A stretch of DNA of 51,416 nucleotides from Haliea sp. (GCA_002862465.1 PKDD01000021.1:1-51416), one strand, 5' to 3'. Positions 1 to 8,604 are shown, counted from the first letter of the stretch. The notes: generated from the letters alone by a model not told the origin. Numbers and translations are program-made.

Positions 1-921
1 GGCTGGTGGGATGAGTGTATTGGGCCAGGCAAGCCAATCGACACTAACCATTTTTTTGTTGTCAGTCTCAACAATCTAGGTGGCTGCCATGGCTCCACTG
101 GACCCACCGCCATTAACCCGGCAACAGGAAAGTCGTGGGGGCCTGATTTTCCGCCTATGCGAACCACGGACTGGGTTCACAGCCAGGCGAAGCTGGCAGA
201 TTATATCGGCATTGATTGCTGGGCAGCGGTCGTGGGTGGCAGTCTCGGCGGCATGCAAGCGATGCGCTGGTCACTAGAATTTCCTCAGCGCATTCGGCAC
301 TGTATCGTCATTGCGGCAGCTCTGAAGCTTAGCGCCCAAAACTTGGCTTTCAACGAGGTAGCCCGTCAAGCTATTGAATCTGATCCGAATTTTTTTAAGG
401 GCACCTATCAAGATCACGACCAAATACCCACTCGCGGATTGGCGCTGGCGCGCATGATCGGCCACATCACCTACCTGTCAGACGATGCCATGGCAAACAA
501 GTTTGGGCGTGATTTGCGATCTGGAAGTTTGGACCGCGGGGACACTGCCGGTGCAGAGTTTCAGGTGCAAACGTATCTGCGTTATCAGGGCAGTCAATTC
601 TCTGGCAATTTCGATGCCAATACCTATATCTTAATGACTCATGCTCTGGATTACTTCGACCTAGCCTTGCAATATGACAACGATCCTGTTGCGGCCTTCC
701 GCAATGCAAGATGCAGTTTTTTTGTGGTTTCATTTTCCACTGACTGGCGCTTCTCTCCTATGCGCTCGCGAGAAATAGTCAATGCACTGATTGCCGCAGA
801 CCGGCCTGTCAGTTATGCAGAAATTCAAGCTAATGAGGGCCACGATGCATTTTTGATGCCCATTCCGCGCTACCTCGATGTATTTCGCGCCTACATGCAG
901 CGCGTGGCGGAAGCCAACTAA
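1..921 (+). CDS. metX: Homoserine O-acyltransferase MetX, 5' end cut off by the window
   Basis: Acylates the hydroxyl of L-homoserine with acetyl- or succinyl-CoA, the committed step of methionine synthesis in the cytoplasm. The frame is open from base 1 and begins within the conserved N-terminal region ([10 protein letters not shown], then [10 protein letters not shown]). The alpha/beta-hydrolase nucleophile elbow GGSLGGMQ carries the Ser, and the Asp (STDWRFSP) and His (NEGHDAF) of the triad are present near the C terminus. Compared with full-length family members of about 380 residues, some 65 N-terminal residues lie outside the window. The stop overlaps the metW start (TAATG), so the two are translated together. 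Whether acetyl- or succinyl-CoA is used cannot be settled from this view; identity as MetX is secure. Confidence 0.96.
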   Translation, partial: GWWDECIGPGKPIDTNHFFVVSLNNLGGCHGSTGPTAINPATGKSWGPDFPPMRTTDWVHSQAKLADYIGIDCWAAVVGGSLGGMQAMRWSLEFPQRIRHCIVIAAALKLSAQNLAFNEVARQAIESDPNFFKGTYQDHDQIPTRGLALARMIGHITYLSDDAMANKFGRDLRSGSLDRGDTAGAEFQVQTYLRYQGSQFSGNFDANTYILMTHALDYFDLALQYDNDPVAAFRNARCSFFVVSFSTDWRFSPMRSREIVNALIAADRPVSYAEIQANEGHDAFLMPIPRYLDVFRAYMQRVAEAN

Positions 922-1511
922 TGCGCTTGGATTTATCCCATATTCAGCGCTGGATCGCACCGGGCTCTCGCGTGTTAGATCTCGGGTGCGGGGACGGTAT
1001 ATTTCTAGAATTCCTGCGCGACCAAAGGCAGGTCCGCGGCACCGGCCTCGAAATCGACCAAGCCTATATCACCGCGGCTATCGCACGCGGGCTCGATGTC
1101 GTAGAGCAAAATATGGACGAAGGCCTATCGAACTTTCCCGACCGCAGTTTTGATACTGTCGTCCTAGCACTTGCTCTGCAGGCAGTAAATTATCCGGACC
1201 GTGTACTAGAAGAGATGCTGCGCATCGGCCGCGAGGGTATTGTTACTTTTCCTAATTTCGGCCATTGGCGGTGCCGCTTGATGCTGGGTATTCGCGGACA
1301 TATGCCGGTATCGAGTTTCATGCCCCATACGTGGTACAACACCCCTAACATCCATTTTTGCACTGTGAACGATTTCGAAGATCTTTGCCGAGAGAAAGGT
1401 ATCCGCATCTTAGCGAGAAATATGGTGGGAAATACTAGCCGTCCGCCTATGCTGTCCAGAAAATGGCCTAACTTATTCGCCACCACGGCGATCTACCGTA
1501 TTACCCGATAA
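921..1511 (+). CDS. metW: MetW, class I SAM-dependent methyltransferase fold protein paired with MetX
   Basis: MetW accompanies MetX in many proteobacteria and is required with it for efficient methionine synthesis. The 196-residue product opens with [12 protein letters not shown] and has a SAM-binding motif I (VLDLGCGDG, about residues 19-27), then an acidic loop at GLEID. The later NFGHWRCRL and MPHTWYNTPNIHFCT stretches are typical of the MetW family. The start ATG shares one base with the metX stop, which fixes the start. No own promoter is visible. Its catalytic substrate is not evident from the sequence. Confidence 0.95.
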   Translation: MRLDLSHIQRWIAPGSRVLDLGCGDGIFLEFLRDQRQVRGTGLEIDQAYITAAIARGLDVVEQNMDEGLSNFPDRSFDTVVLALALQAVNYPDRVLEEMLRIGREGIVTFPNFGHWRCRLMLGIRGHMPVSSFMPHTWYNTPNIHFCTVNDFEDLCREKGIRILARNMVGNTSRPPMLSRKWPNLFATTAIYRITR

Positions 1512-1512
1512 T

Positions 1513-1953
1513 ATGCGCTCATACCTCCTCATGCTTTCTACGCTTACTTGGCTGGCACTGCCTTCAGGTACGGCACTAGCGCAAAAAATGGAAAAGTTCG
1601 GACCTTATGAACTCTATTACAGTGTAGTCAATACCACATTCCTTGATCCGGAAATCGCGTCTAATTACGACATCGTGCGAGGAGAAAAACGTGCCATTCT
1701 CAATCTAGCCGTGCGCGAAAACCTAGCCGCAGGCAGTGCCGCTCGCGCCACCAAATTAAAAGGTCGCACGTGGGACCTAATACAGAGTCAGACACTCGAG
1801 TTCAGTGAAGTTCGCGAAGGTAACTCCACTTACTACATCGCCGAATTCCAATTTATCAATGAAGAATGGCGTTTCTTCGAGATAGATTTTCGGCCCGAGG
1901 GCGCTGAGCAAACATACACCTTTAAATTCAAACAGCAGCTCTACATCAATTGA
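1513..1953 (+). CDS. DUF4426 family secreted protein
   Basis: A 146-residue protein with a clear Sec signal peptide (hydrophobic LLMLSTLTWLALP, likely cleavage after TALA, about residue 23). The mature part, beginning QKMEKFGPYELYYSVVNTTFL, resembles the DUF4426 family, which commonly sits between metW and rdgB in Pseudomonas-like genomes. It is predicted to be a small periplasmic beta-rich protein. It starts one base after the metW stop codon and its own stop overlaps the TTG start of rdgB, so it belongs to the metX-hemW operon. Its function is unknown; nothing in the sequence links it directly to methionine or heme metabolism. Confidence 0.85.
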   Translation: MRSYLLMLSTLTWLALPSGTALAQKMEKFGPYELYYSVVNTTFLDPEIASNYDIVRGEKRAILNLAVRENLAAGSAARATKLKGRTWDLIQSQTLEFSEVREGNSTYYIAEFQFINEEWRFFEIDFRPEGAEQTYTFKFKQQLYIN

Positions 1954-2558
1954 TTAGCTACCTTATTGATAAAGAAGTCGTGGTCCTCGCTAGCGGTAAT
2001 GCTGGGAAATTACGCGAGTTGGGTGAGATTCTGGCCCCCCTAAATGTGATGCTCAAACCTCAATCACAATTCAAGGTGCCGGAGGTAGAAGAAACTGGCT
2101 TCACCTTTGTCGAAAATGCGATTATCAAAGCACGAGCGGCCGCGCAACACACTGGGTTACCCTCGATTGCAGATGACTCCGGCATTGAGGTTGACCACCT
2201 AAACGGCGCGCCTGGGATTTACTCTGCACGATATTCAGGGGACGGCGATGAGGCTAACAATGCCCGCTTGTTGCAAGAGCTAGGAGATACGCCGGAGGAG
2301 CAGCGAGGCGCTCGCTTTCAATGTGTGCTGGTTTACATGCGACATGCTCTGGACCCAACACCGGTGATTTGTCAGGCAAGTTGGGAAGGATTTATCTTGT
2401 TTGAGTCTCGAGGGGACGATGGCTTCGGTTACGACCCCTTATTTTTTTTACCCGAGTATCAGTGCAGTTCTGCACAACTGCCAGCCGCCATAAAAAATCG
2501 TGTTAGTCACCGCTCGAAGGCTAGCAGTCTTCTATTCGAAGCTCTGCGCCTGCGTTGA
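1950..2558 (+). CDS. rdgB: dITP/XTP pyrophosphatase (HAM1/RdgB family)
   Basis: Hydrolyses non-canonical purine nucleoside triphosphates (dITP, XTP, ITP) to the monophosphate, keeping deaminated purines out of DNA and RNA. Family signatures are all present: VLASGNAGKLRE near the N terminus, FVENAIIKARAAA, the catalytic IADDSGIEVD, the GVYSARYSG-like GIYSARYSGD, the C-terminal DGFGYDPLFF and the SHRSKA tail. The product is 202 residues, the usual size. The start is TTG, overlapping the stop of the upstream gene by three bases (TTGA); no ATG is available before the conserved N terminus. Confidence 0.96.
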   Translation: MISYLIDKEVVVLASGNAGKLRELGEILAPLNVMLKPQSQFKVPEVEETGFTFVENAIIKARAAAQHTGLPSIADDSGIEVDHLNGAPGIYSARYSGDGDEANNARLLQELGDTPEEQRGARFQCVLVYMRHALDPTPVICQASWEGFILFESRGDDGFGYDPLFFLPEYQCSSAQLPAAIKNRVSHRSKASSLLFEALRLR

Positions 2559-3697
2559 TGCAACTCCCCCCACTGGGACTTTATGTTCACTTGCCCTGGT
2601 GCGAGCGCAAGTGTCCTTACTGCGATTTCAACTCCCATGAAGCTACGGATATTCCCCAGGACAACTATATCCGAGCGTTATTACAAGATTTGCGCAAAGA
2701 CTCTCCGATGATTCAGGGGCGAACCGTAGATACCCTGTTTATCGGTGGCGGCACGCCCAGTCTTTTTTCTGCCGAAGCGATCCAAAGACTAATGCGCGGT
2801 ATTGCAGAGTTGATTCCACTTTCTCCGACACTAGAGGTAACGATGGAGGCTAATCCTGGCAGCGCAGATGCAGACAAATTTTACGCGTTCAAAGACGCGG
2901 GTATTAATCGATTGTCAATTGGAATTCAGAGCTTCAACAGCGCTCATCTGCAGACGCTCGGACGTGTGCACACAAGCGACCAAGCTTATGCCGCCATTAA
3001 TTTTGCGCGTCAGGCTGGCTTCAGTAGTTTCAATCTGGACGTAATGCATGGACTTCCGGATCAAACCTTGCTCAGTGCCAAAATGGATCTGCTAGCGGCG
3101 ATCGCCTGCAAGCCTTCGCACCTTTCATGGTATCAGCTGACCATCGAACCAAATACGATGTTTCATAAGCATCCACCACTACTGCCAGTTGAAGATGAAC
3201 TAGCAGACATACAACAATGCGGCGAGAAACTTCTTGCCGACAACGGTTACGCACAATATGAAGTGTCGGCTTATAGCCAAAAAGGCTTTAACTGCCGGCA
3301 TAATAGTAATTACTGGTCCTTTGGAGATTATCTGGGTATCGGTGCAGGTGCTCACGGAAAAATTAGCTTTCCCGATGGGCGAATCAAGCGCTATAACAAA
3401 CGGCGCCAACCAAGAGAATATCTATCGACCGCCTCTCAGGCCTTTGTTGCCAGCACTCAAACACTGCGTAGTGATGAAATCGTGGGGGAGTTTATGATGA
3501 ATGCTCTACGCCTAAATGACGGTTTTACCTTACAACACTTTACGTCTCGAACGGGATTGGACTACACACAGTTAGAACCGCAGCTAGAAAGGCTCTGTCA
3601 GCGCGGATTACTTGCACGTGATAGAAATATTGTCAGGGCTACGGACACGGGCCGGCGGTTTTTAGACAGTGTCATTGCTACATTTTTCCCTGACTGA
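2558..3697 (+). CDS. hemW: Radical SAM heme chaperone HemW (coproporphyrinogen III oxidase-like)
   Basis: HemW proteins bind heme and deliver it to target enzymes; they resemble HemN but are not the oxygen-independent oxidase. The radical SAM motif CERKCPYC (CxxxCxxC) lies about residues 15-22 after GLYVHLPW; the three-Cys spacing without the fourth HemN Cys favours HemW. Further signatures are FIGGGTPSLF, EANPGS, RLSIGIQSF and NLDVMHGLPDQT. I chose the ATG at 2558, which shares a base with the rdgB stop (TGATG), over the TTG one codon earlier. Length is 379 residues, typical. Its 3' end overlaps the convergent trmB gene by 20 bases. Confidence 0.95.
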   Translation: MQLPPLGLYVHLPWCERKCPYCDFNSHEATDIPQDNYIRALLQDLRKDSPMIQGRTVDTLFIGGGTPSLFSAEAIQRLMRGIAELIPLSPTLEVTMEANPGSADADKFYAFKDAGINRLSIGIQSFNSAHLQTLGRVHTSDQAYAAINFARQAGFSSFNLDVMHGLPDQTLLSAKMDLLAAIACKPSHLSWYQLTIEPNTMFHKHPPLLPVEDELADIQQCGEKLLADNGYAQYEVSAYSQKGFNCRHNSNYWSFGDYLGIGAGAHGKISFPDGRIKRYNKRRQPREYLSTASQAFVASTQTLRSDEIVGEFMMNALRLNDGFTLQHFTSRTGLDYTQLEPQLERLCQRGLLARDRNIVRATDTGRRFLDSVIATFFPD

Positions 3698-4400
3698 TCT
3701 GCTGCTCTGAGCGATTAACACGGGAGAAGACTAGATCCCAAACGCCATGGCCAAGCCGCTCACCTCGCGCCTCAAACTTGGTAAGCGGACGGTATTCGGG
3801 ACGGGGAGAGAACTGGCCCGCGCCGCAGGTATTGGATAACCCGTTGGCGCTGCTGAGAACAGCCATCATCTGCCTCGCATAATCTTCCCAGTCAGTTGCT
3901 AGATGCAGAGTGCCGCCTAGCTTAAGCTTCCTAATCGCTTGCGCAACAAAAAGAGACTGAATAAGTCGGCGTTTGTGGTGACGTCTCTTGTGCCAAGGAT
4001 CGGGGAAAAAAATTTGTATGGTGTCCAGCGATTCAACAGGGATACAATCGGATAAGATTTCTACCGCATCATGGCAATACACTCGAAGATTATCAATGCC
4101 GCGCTCTTCCATACTGTGTAGCAACTTACCGACACCAGGTGAATGGACTTCAATGCCTATAAAATTTGTTTCTGGGCTGGCCTCCGCCATATCAAGCAGC
4201 GACTGCCCCATCCCAAAACCGATCTCCAGCGTCCGTGGACCAGAGCGACCAAATATTGTATCGAACGCTATTTCACGGCGGTCATACTCTAGGCCCCAAC
4301 GCTGCCAGTTCTTTTCAAGAGCACGTTTTTGCACCTGTGTCATACGACCGGTGCGCAGGACATAACTGCGAACGCGCTTTTCCTTGTCGAGATCGGCCAT
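3678..4400 (-). CDS. trmB: tRNA (guanine-N7)-methyltransferase
   Basis: Transfers a methyl group from SAM to N7 of G46 in tRNA variable loops. The SAM motif EIGFGMGQSL, the EVHSPGVG acidic loop and the hallmark PDPWHKRRHHKRR are all visible. Of several in-frame starts I chose the ATG at 4400 (protein begins MADLDKEKRVRS, 240 residues, matching the family length of about 239), because it has a GAGGA ribosome site at good distance; the ATG at 4415 has its GGAG only two bases upstream. The gene lies downstream of the DUF423 gene on the same strand and its tail overlaps hemW. Confidence 0.95.
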   Translation of the reverse strand: MADLDKEKRVRSYVLRTGRMTQVQKRALEKNWQRWGLEYDRREIAFDTIFGRSGPRTLEIGFGMGQSLLDMAEASPETNFIGIEVHSPGVGKLLHSMEERGIDNLRVYCHDAVEILSDCIPVESLDTIQIFFPDPWHKRRHHKRRLIQSLFVAQAIRKLKLGGTLHLATDWEDYARQMMAVLSSANGLSNTCGAGQFSPRPEYRPLTKFEARGERLGHGVWDLVFSRVNRSEQQISQGKM

Positions 4401-4425
4401 GAGAATCCTCGCCATTACTCCACAA

Positions 4426-4803
4426 TCAAACCAGAAGCTTCCAACCCGCCGCGGCCAAACACGCCCAGGCAGCGATAAATGCCAAACCACCAAATGGGGT
4501 AATCGCTCCCAACCAGCGCATCCCAGTGAAACTCAAAAGGTAGAGGCTGCCAGAAAATACTAAGATCCCAATCACAAATAACCACCCGCTGCTTTTAAGT
4601 AACGCCGTCGGAGGCTGACTAAGCGCTATCGCTCCAACCATCAAAAGTGCGAAGGTATGGTAAAAATGGTACTGCACGGCGGTTTCAAATACATTGAGGG
4701 CCTGATCATCCAGTCTACCCTTGAGAGCATGCGCTCCAAATGCACCGAATAAAACAGCTAACATGCCGCTGATAGCGGCTAAGGTAATAAATAATTTTGC
4801 CAT
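4426..4803 (-). CDS. DUF423 family small inner-membrane protein (YgdD-like)
   Basis: A 125-residue protein with four hydrophobic segments (residues roughly 5-25, 45-62, 70-90 and 98-120). The N terminus with LFGAFGAHALKGRLD and the AVQYHFYHTFALL stretch are the recognised DUF423 signatures, shared with E. coli YgdD. Function is not established. It lies between rpoH and trmB on the same strand, 25 bases ahead of the chosen trmB start and 50 bases after rpoH, so the three could share a transcript. Confidence 0.88.
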   Translation of the reverse strand: MAKLFITLAAISGMLAVLFGAFGAHALKGRLDDQALNVFETAVQYHFYHTFALLMVGAIALSQPPTALLKSSGWLFVIGILVFSGSLYLLSFTGMRWLGAITPFGGLAFIAAWACLAAAGWKLLV

Positions 4804-4853
4804 GTAAATAGTAGCACTCAGAGGCGGTAAAACTGCCTCTGCTATAAAGTTAT

Positions 4854-5708
4854 CTAAACGGGGATGGCCACACGAAGCTTTTTCATCGCACTTTGTTCAA
4901 GCTGTCTAATGCGTTCTGCAGAAACACCGTGCTGTGCTGCAAGCTCGTGCAGAGTAGCCTTCTTTTCCGCGAGCCAGCGCTGCGACAGAATGTCACGGCT
5001 ACGTTCATCTAGATTAGCCAAGGCATCGTGAAGCTGCGCTTCACTATTATCCTGCAACTCACTGGATTCTAACAACTGAGCAGGGTCGCCGCTGTGGTCC
5101 TCGAGGTAATACTGGGGGGCGTGCCAACCGTCATCGTCATCAGCATCAATCGGCTGATCGTAGCCAAGGTCACGACTACTCAAGCGACCTTCCATACGCT
5201 GCACTTCGTGCACTCCCACACCTAAATCATTTGCAATGGCCTGCGCCTCATCTGCGCTTAACCAAGATAACGTCTTTTTCGCACTGCGCAGATTAAAAAA
5301 TAATTTGCGTTGTGCCTTAGTCGTGGCAACTTTGACTATGCGCCAGTTTCGCAAAATGAATTCATGCATTTCTGCTTTGATCCAGTGCACCGCGAAAGAC
5401 ACCAAACGAACACCTTTCTCAGGATTGTAACGCTTGACCGCTTTCATCAGGCCAGCATTACCTTCTTGAATCAAATCAGCCTCGGCAAGGCCGTAACCAG
5501 AATAGCTGCGCGCAATGTGCACCACAAAACGTAAATGCGACATTACCAGTTCGCGTGCGGCCTGCACGTTTTCGTTATAATACAAATCTTCACCCAACTC
5601 TCTCTCGCGCTCTATACTCAACACAGGAATACGACTCACAGCCTGCACATAAGCAGACAAGCTGCCTCCAGGAACCATCTGATCAATCGGTTGTAAATTC
5701 TGTTTCAT
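4854..5708 (-). CDS. rpoH: RNA polymerase sigma factor RpoH (sigma-32)
   Basis: Directs RNA polymerase to heat-shock promoters. At 284 residues it equals the E. coli length. Region 2 is clear (LVMSHLRFVVHIARSY, then DLIQEGNAGLMKAVKR and SFAVHWIKAEMHEFI), the sigma-32-specific RpoH box is present (QRKLFFNLR, about residues 132-140), and region 4 ends with a helix-turn-helix (LHELAAQHGVSAERIRQLEQSA). It lies downstream of ftsYEX as in most gammaproteobacteria, but a 156-base gap with its own regulatory sites separates it. That gap holds a perfect CIRCE operator and a sigma-E-like promoter, so transcription is probably controlled by both envelope stress and an HrcA repressor. Confidence 0.97.
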   Translation of the reverse strand: MKQNLQPIDQMVPGGSLSAYVQAVSRIPVLSIERERELGEDLYYNENVQAARELVMSHLRFVVHIARSYSGYGLAEADLIQEGNAGLMKAVKRYNPEKGVRLVSFAVHWIKAEMHEFILRNWRIVKVATTKAQRKLFFNLRSAKKTLSWLSADEAQAIANDLGVGVHEVQRMEGRLSSRDLGYDQPIDADDDDGWHAPQYYLEDHSGDPAQLLESSELQDNSEAQLHDALANLDERSRDILSQRWLAEKKATLHELAAQHGVSAERIRQLEQSAMKKLRVAIPV

Positions 5709-5741
5709 TATTACGTTTCTCTATCTGTCTATGACATAATT

Positions 5742-5768
5742 TTAGCACTCAATGAGTTAGAGTGCTAA
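5742..5768. promoter_or_regulatory. CIRCE operator (HrcA binding site) upstream of rpoH
   Basis: The inverted repeat TTAGCACTC (5742-5750), nine-base spacer, GAGTGCTAA (5760-5768) matches the CIRCE consensus at all 18 arm positions with the canonical spacer length. CIRCE is bound by HrcA, a repressor of chaperone genes. It lies 33 bases upstream of the rpoH ATG and overlaps the predicted -10 and start point of a sigma-E-like promoter, a position suited to repression. A smaller dyad (ACTC AAT GAGT, 5747-5757) is nested within. No hrcA gene is in the window. Confidence 0.92.
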
Positions 5769-5783
5769 TGTCAGAAAAGTTCC
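5757..5783 (-). promoter_or_regulatory. Sigma-E (RpoE)-like promoter of rpoH
   Basis: On the minus strand GGAACTT (5783-5777) matches the sigma-E -35 consensus exactly, and TCTAA (5761-5757) fits the -10 element, separated by 15 bases. E. coli rpoH has a sigma-E promoter (P3) of the same kind, which makes the location sensible. The predicted start point is near 5750, giving a leader of about 42 bases. The spacer is at the short end of the usual range, so this remains a prediction. Confidence 0.6.
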
Positions 5784-5864
5784 GTAACATTACCAATAAA
5801 AGACTTTATATTGTATTAAATTCAATGGGTTGTAGGATAACCTATTAATTCGGCTACAGCCGTT

Positions 5865-6848
5865 CTAACGTGGCTCAATACGGGCTAAGTGACGCGACAC
5901 TGCAAGCCAGGCACCTGCTAGGCCGAGCAAGCCACCTAGAATTACGAGATTCAAGCTGCCCATAACTCCAAACCCGCTCAGCTGAAATGCGCTCTCGTAG
6001 AGCATTGCTAGGTCACTTATGGGTTTTTCCAGTGACCACAGAGCGGCTGTTACCAGCAGGGCGGCCAGCACACCTCCGCCGACGCCATACCAGAGTCCAG
6101 TATACAAAAATGGCCTTCGCACAAAGCCGTTACTTCCGCCAATCAGCTTAACGATAACAATCTCATCCCGACGACTTTCAATTGCAAGCCTTATGGTGTT
6201 GCCGAGGATTAGCACCACTCCAACGACCAGCATGCCTCCTATTGCCAAAACCAGGCGGCGACTTAGTGCCATCAGGCTGTTCAGCCGCTGCAGCCACTCC
6301 ATATCCAACACCGCCTCCGCCACATCTGAATGGCCCTGCAACTCCGCACGCAGTGCCGATACGCCGCGTCCATCTAGAGCAGCATCAGGCGTCACCAACA
6401 GCACATCTGGTAACGGGTTTGCCTGCATGCTCGCCAGTACGTCTGCAAAACCTGACAGCGTGCGAAACTCGTCTAAAGCCTCATCGCGCAAAATAGCGCG
6501 TGTCTCGCTAACGTCATCTCGCGCGGCCAACTCCACTTCAATCTCTCGTAATCTATCGAGCGAGACCTCTCCCTGCAAAAAAAGGGAGATTTGTGCCGGA
6601 CTATCCCAGCCAGCAGTTACCCGGGTCATATTGTCCAATGCAACATTCAAACCAACCGGCAAAGCGAGCGCGATACCAATCACCAGCCATGTCAAGAAAC
6701 TGGAGCCCAGGCTGTCGAGCACTCGCATCAGGCTGTCGGCAGCCGACAGGCGGTGGTGCTGTATCCAGGCTTTGACATGCCCTCGCAAGTCCGTCCGGCT
6801 TAAGCTAGCGCCCTCCTTGCGCCGACCAGTGTCTTTTTGACCCTTCAC
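5865..6848 (-). CDS. ftsX: Cell division protein FtsX (permease-like subunit)
   Basis: Membrane partner of FtsE; the FtsEX complex transmits ATP-driven signals to periplasmic amidase activators at the division site. The 327-residue product has a basic cytoplasmic N terminus, a first membrane segment (FLTWLVIGIALALPVG, about residues 50-66), a large periplasmic domain, and three C-terminal membrane segments (about 200-220, 255-275 and 295-315). The TRLAIESRRDEIVIVKLIGG motif before the third segment, here IRLAIESRRDEIVIVKLIG, is typical. Its start overlaps the ftsE stop by four bases, in the conserved ftsY-ftsE-ftsX order. Confidence 0.96.
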   Translation of the reverse strand: MKGQKDTGRRKEGASLSRTDLRGHVKAWIQHHRLSAADSLMRVLDSLGSSFLTWLVIGIALALPVGLNVALDNMTRVTAGWDSPAQISLFLQGEVSLDRLREIEVELAARDDVSETRAILRDEALDEFRTLSGFADVLASMQANPLPDVLLVTPDAALDGRGVSALRAELQGHSDVAEAVLDMEWLQRLNSLMALSRRLVLAIGGMLVVGVVLILGNTIRLAIESRRDEIVIVKLIGGSNGFVRRPFLYTGLWYGVGGGVLAALLVTAALWSLEKPISDLAMLYESAFQLSGFGVMGSLNLVILGGLLGLAGAWLAVSRHLARIEPR

Positions 6849-7510
6849 TGCGCCCTGCCGCTGACCAAGCAGCCTTGGCTTAAAGTAATAATACGGTGAC
6901 GTAAGCGTGAAATAAGAACCAAGTCATGACTGGCGATTAATACGGTGACGCCTACCTGGTTGAATGCCTCAAAAAGGTTCATAATTTCGGCCGACAATGT
7001 CGGATCAAGGTTTCCGGTGGGCTCGTCCGCCAGCAAGATTTTTGGCTTGCCCACCACCGCCCTGGCAATACCTACACGCTGCTGCTCACCACCGGACAGC
7101 GAGATAGGCATGGCTCGCTCTCGATTAAGCAACCCTACTTTATCTAAAGCCGCGCGCACTCTTCGCCCGACCTCTCTAGCCTCGTAACCCGCTATAATCA
7201 GCGGCAGAGCCACATTATCAAATATGGTCCGATCAAACAGCAACTGATGATTCTGGAATACGACGCCTATGCTGCGGCGATGTTGCGGAATATTGCGGGG
7301 GCGGACCCCTGCCAAATTTTGACCGTTCACTATCACTTGGCCGCGACTGGGTCTATCCATCAGCATGATCAGGCGCAACAGTGTGCTTTTTCCGGCACCT
7401 GAATGACCAGTGAGAAAAACGAGTTCATCCTGGGCTATCTCGATGGTGATTTCCCGCAAGGCATCACGACCCTCGCCATAGCGTTTGCTAACTCGGTTAA
7501 AGCTAATCAT
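6845..7510 (-). CDS. ftsE: Cell division ATP-binding protein FtsE
   Basis: ABC-type ATPase that drives FtsX at the septum. The 221-residue product has Walker A GHSGAGKST (about residues 35-43), the Q-loop VVFQNHQLL, signature LSGGEQQRV, Walker B ILLADEPTGNLD and the switch His in IASHD. It overlaps ftsY upstream and ftsX downstream by four bases each, giving a tightly coupled operon. Confidence 0.97.
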   Translation of the reverse strand: MISFNRVSKRYGEGRDALREITIEIAQDELVFLTGHSGAGKSTLLRLIMLMDRPSRGQVIVNGQNLAGVRPRNIPQHRRSIGVVFQNHQLLFDRTIFDNVALPLIIAGYEAREVGRRVRAALDKVGLLNRERAMPISLSGGEQQRVGIARAVVGKPKILLADEPTGNLDPTLSAEIMNLFEAFNQVGVTVLIASHDLVLISRLRHRIITLSQGCLVSGRAQ

Positions 7511-8604
7511 GCAGAGGCGTCACCCTCATCAAACAAGGCCTCAATAAACGTCTCTGCTGCAAAAGGCCGCAGATCGTCGACGGCCTCACCTACACCGATA
7601 AATCGGATTGGAAGCCCGAGTTTTTTCGCGATCGCAAAGATAACTCCGCCTTTTGCGGTACCGTCCAATTTGGTCAACGTCAGGCCTGACACGCCTACCC
7701 ATCGCTGAAAATGTTCGGCTTGAGACAATGCATTCTGTCCCGTGCCCGCATCCAAAACTAACATAATTTCATGCGGTGCAGCCGTGTCGATTTTACGCAT
7801 GACCCGAACCACTTTTTCCAGTTCCTCCATGAGATTATCCTTGTTATGCAAGCGACCAGCTGTATCGGCAATCAGTATATCCACCCTCCTAGCCTGCGCT
7901 GCTTGCAATGCATCAAAAATAACAGACGCGCTATCTGCACCCTTATGTTGAGCTATGACCGGCACATCGTTACGCGCTCCCCAGACCTCAAGCTGCTCAA
8001 CTGCGGCCGCCCTAAACGTATCACCTGCGGCCAGCATGACGGAGTGCCCTGCGCTGATATAATGTTTTGCCAACTTACCAATCGTGGTCGTCTTACCAAC
8101 ACCATTAACGCCCACCATTAAAATGACAAATGGCTGGTGACCATGAACCTCTAATGGGGCTTCACAAGGCCGAAGTAGCGCTAGTAGCTCCTCTTGCAAG
8201 GCACCTTGCAGAGCGTCTGGTCGCATCAGTTCATTGCGTGAAACGCGAGCCATAAGCCGGTCAATAATTTCTACCGTCGCATCAACACCAACATCTGCCA
8301 GCAGCAGTCGCGTCTCCAACTCTTCAAAAAGTTCAGCGTCAATTTCTTTACGGCCCAGAAACAGGGTGCCCAGGCCTTGCAGTAACGTACCACTAGTTCG
8401 TCCCAAGCCACGACGTAGTCGAGCAAAAACGCTGCCTTTTGACAATCCCGCTGGTTCTGGCTCTAGTACTGACTCTGGCTCTGTTGCGCGTACCGCAGCG
8501 TCAGCCGGCTGCACTTGAAGCGAGTTGGCTTCGGCCACTGACGAGTTTATATCAGATGGCGCCTGTGCATCGTCTACCTGGCTTTTACTTTTAAAAAATT
8601 TCAT
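7507..8604 (-). CDS. ftsY: Signal recognition particle receptor FtsY
   Basis: SRP-receptor GTPase that docks ribosome-nascent-chain complexes at the inner membrane. The 365-residue product has a variable acidic N-terminal A domain (about residues 1-65), then the N domain, then the G domain with GVNGVGKTTTIGKLA (P-loop), DTFRAAAVEQL, DTAGR and TKLDGTAKGG. It is the first gene of the ftsYEX operon and is transcribed divergently from rsmD, with 80 bases between them. Confidence 0.97.
   Translation of the reverse strand: MKFFKSKSQVDDAQAPSDINSSVAEANSLQVQPADAAVRATEPESVLEPEPAGLSKGSVFARLRRGLGRTSGTLLQGLGTLFLGRKEIDAELFEELETRLLLADVGVDATVEIIDRLMARVSRNELMRPDALQGALQEELLALLRPCEAPLEVHGHQPFVILMVGVNGVGKTTTIGKLAKHYISAGHSVMLAAGDTFRAAAVEQLEVWGARNDVPVIAQHKGADSASVIFDALQAAQARRVDILIADTAGRLHNKDNLMEELEKVVRVMRKIDTAAPHEIMLVLDAGTGQNALSQAEHFQRWVGVSGLTLTKLDGTAKGGVIFAIAKKLGLPIRFIGVGEAVDDLRPFAAETFIEALFDEGDASA

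Noticed and set aside
4401-4493. Longer N terminus for trmB overlapping the DUF423 gene
   Set aside because: The added residues are not family-like and the ATG at 4400 has a good GAGGA site and gives the standard length.
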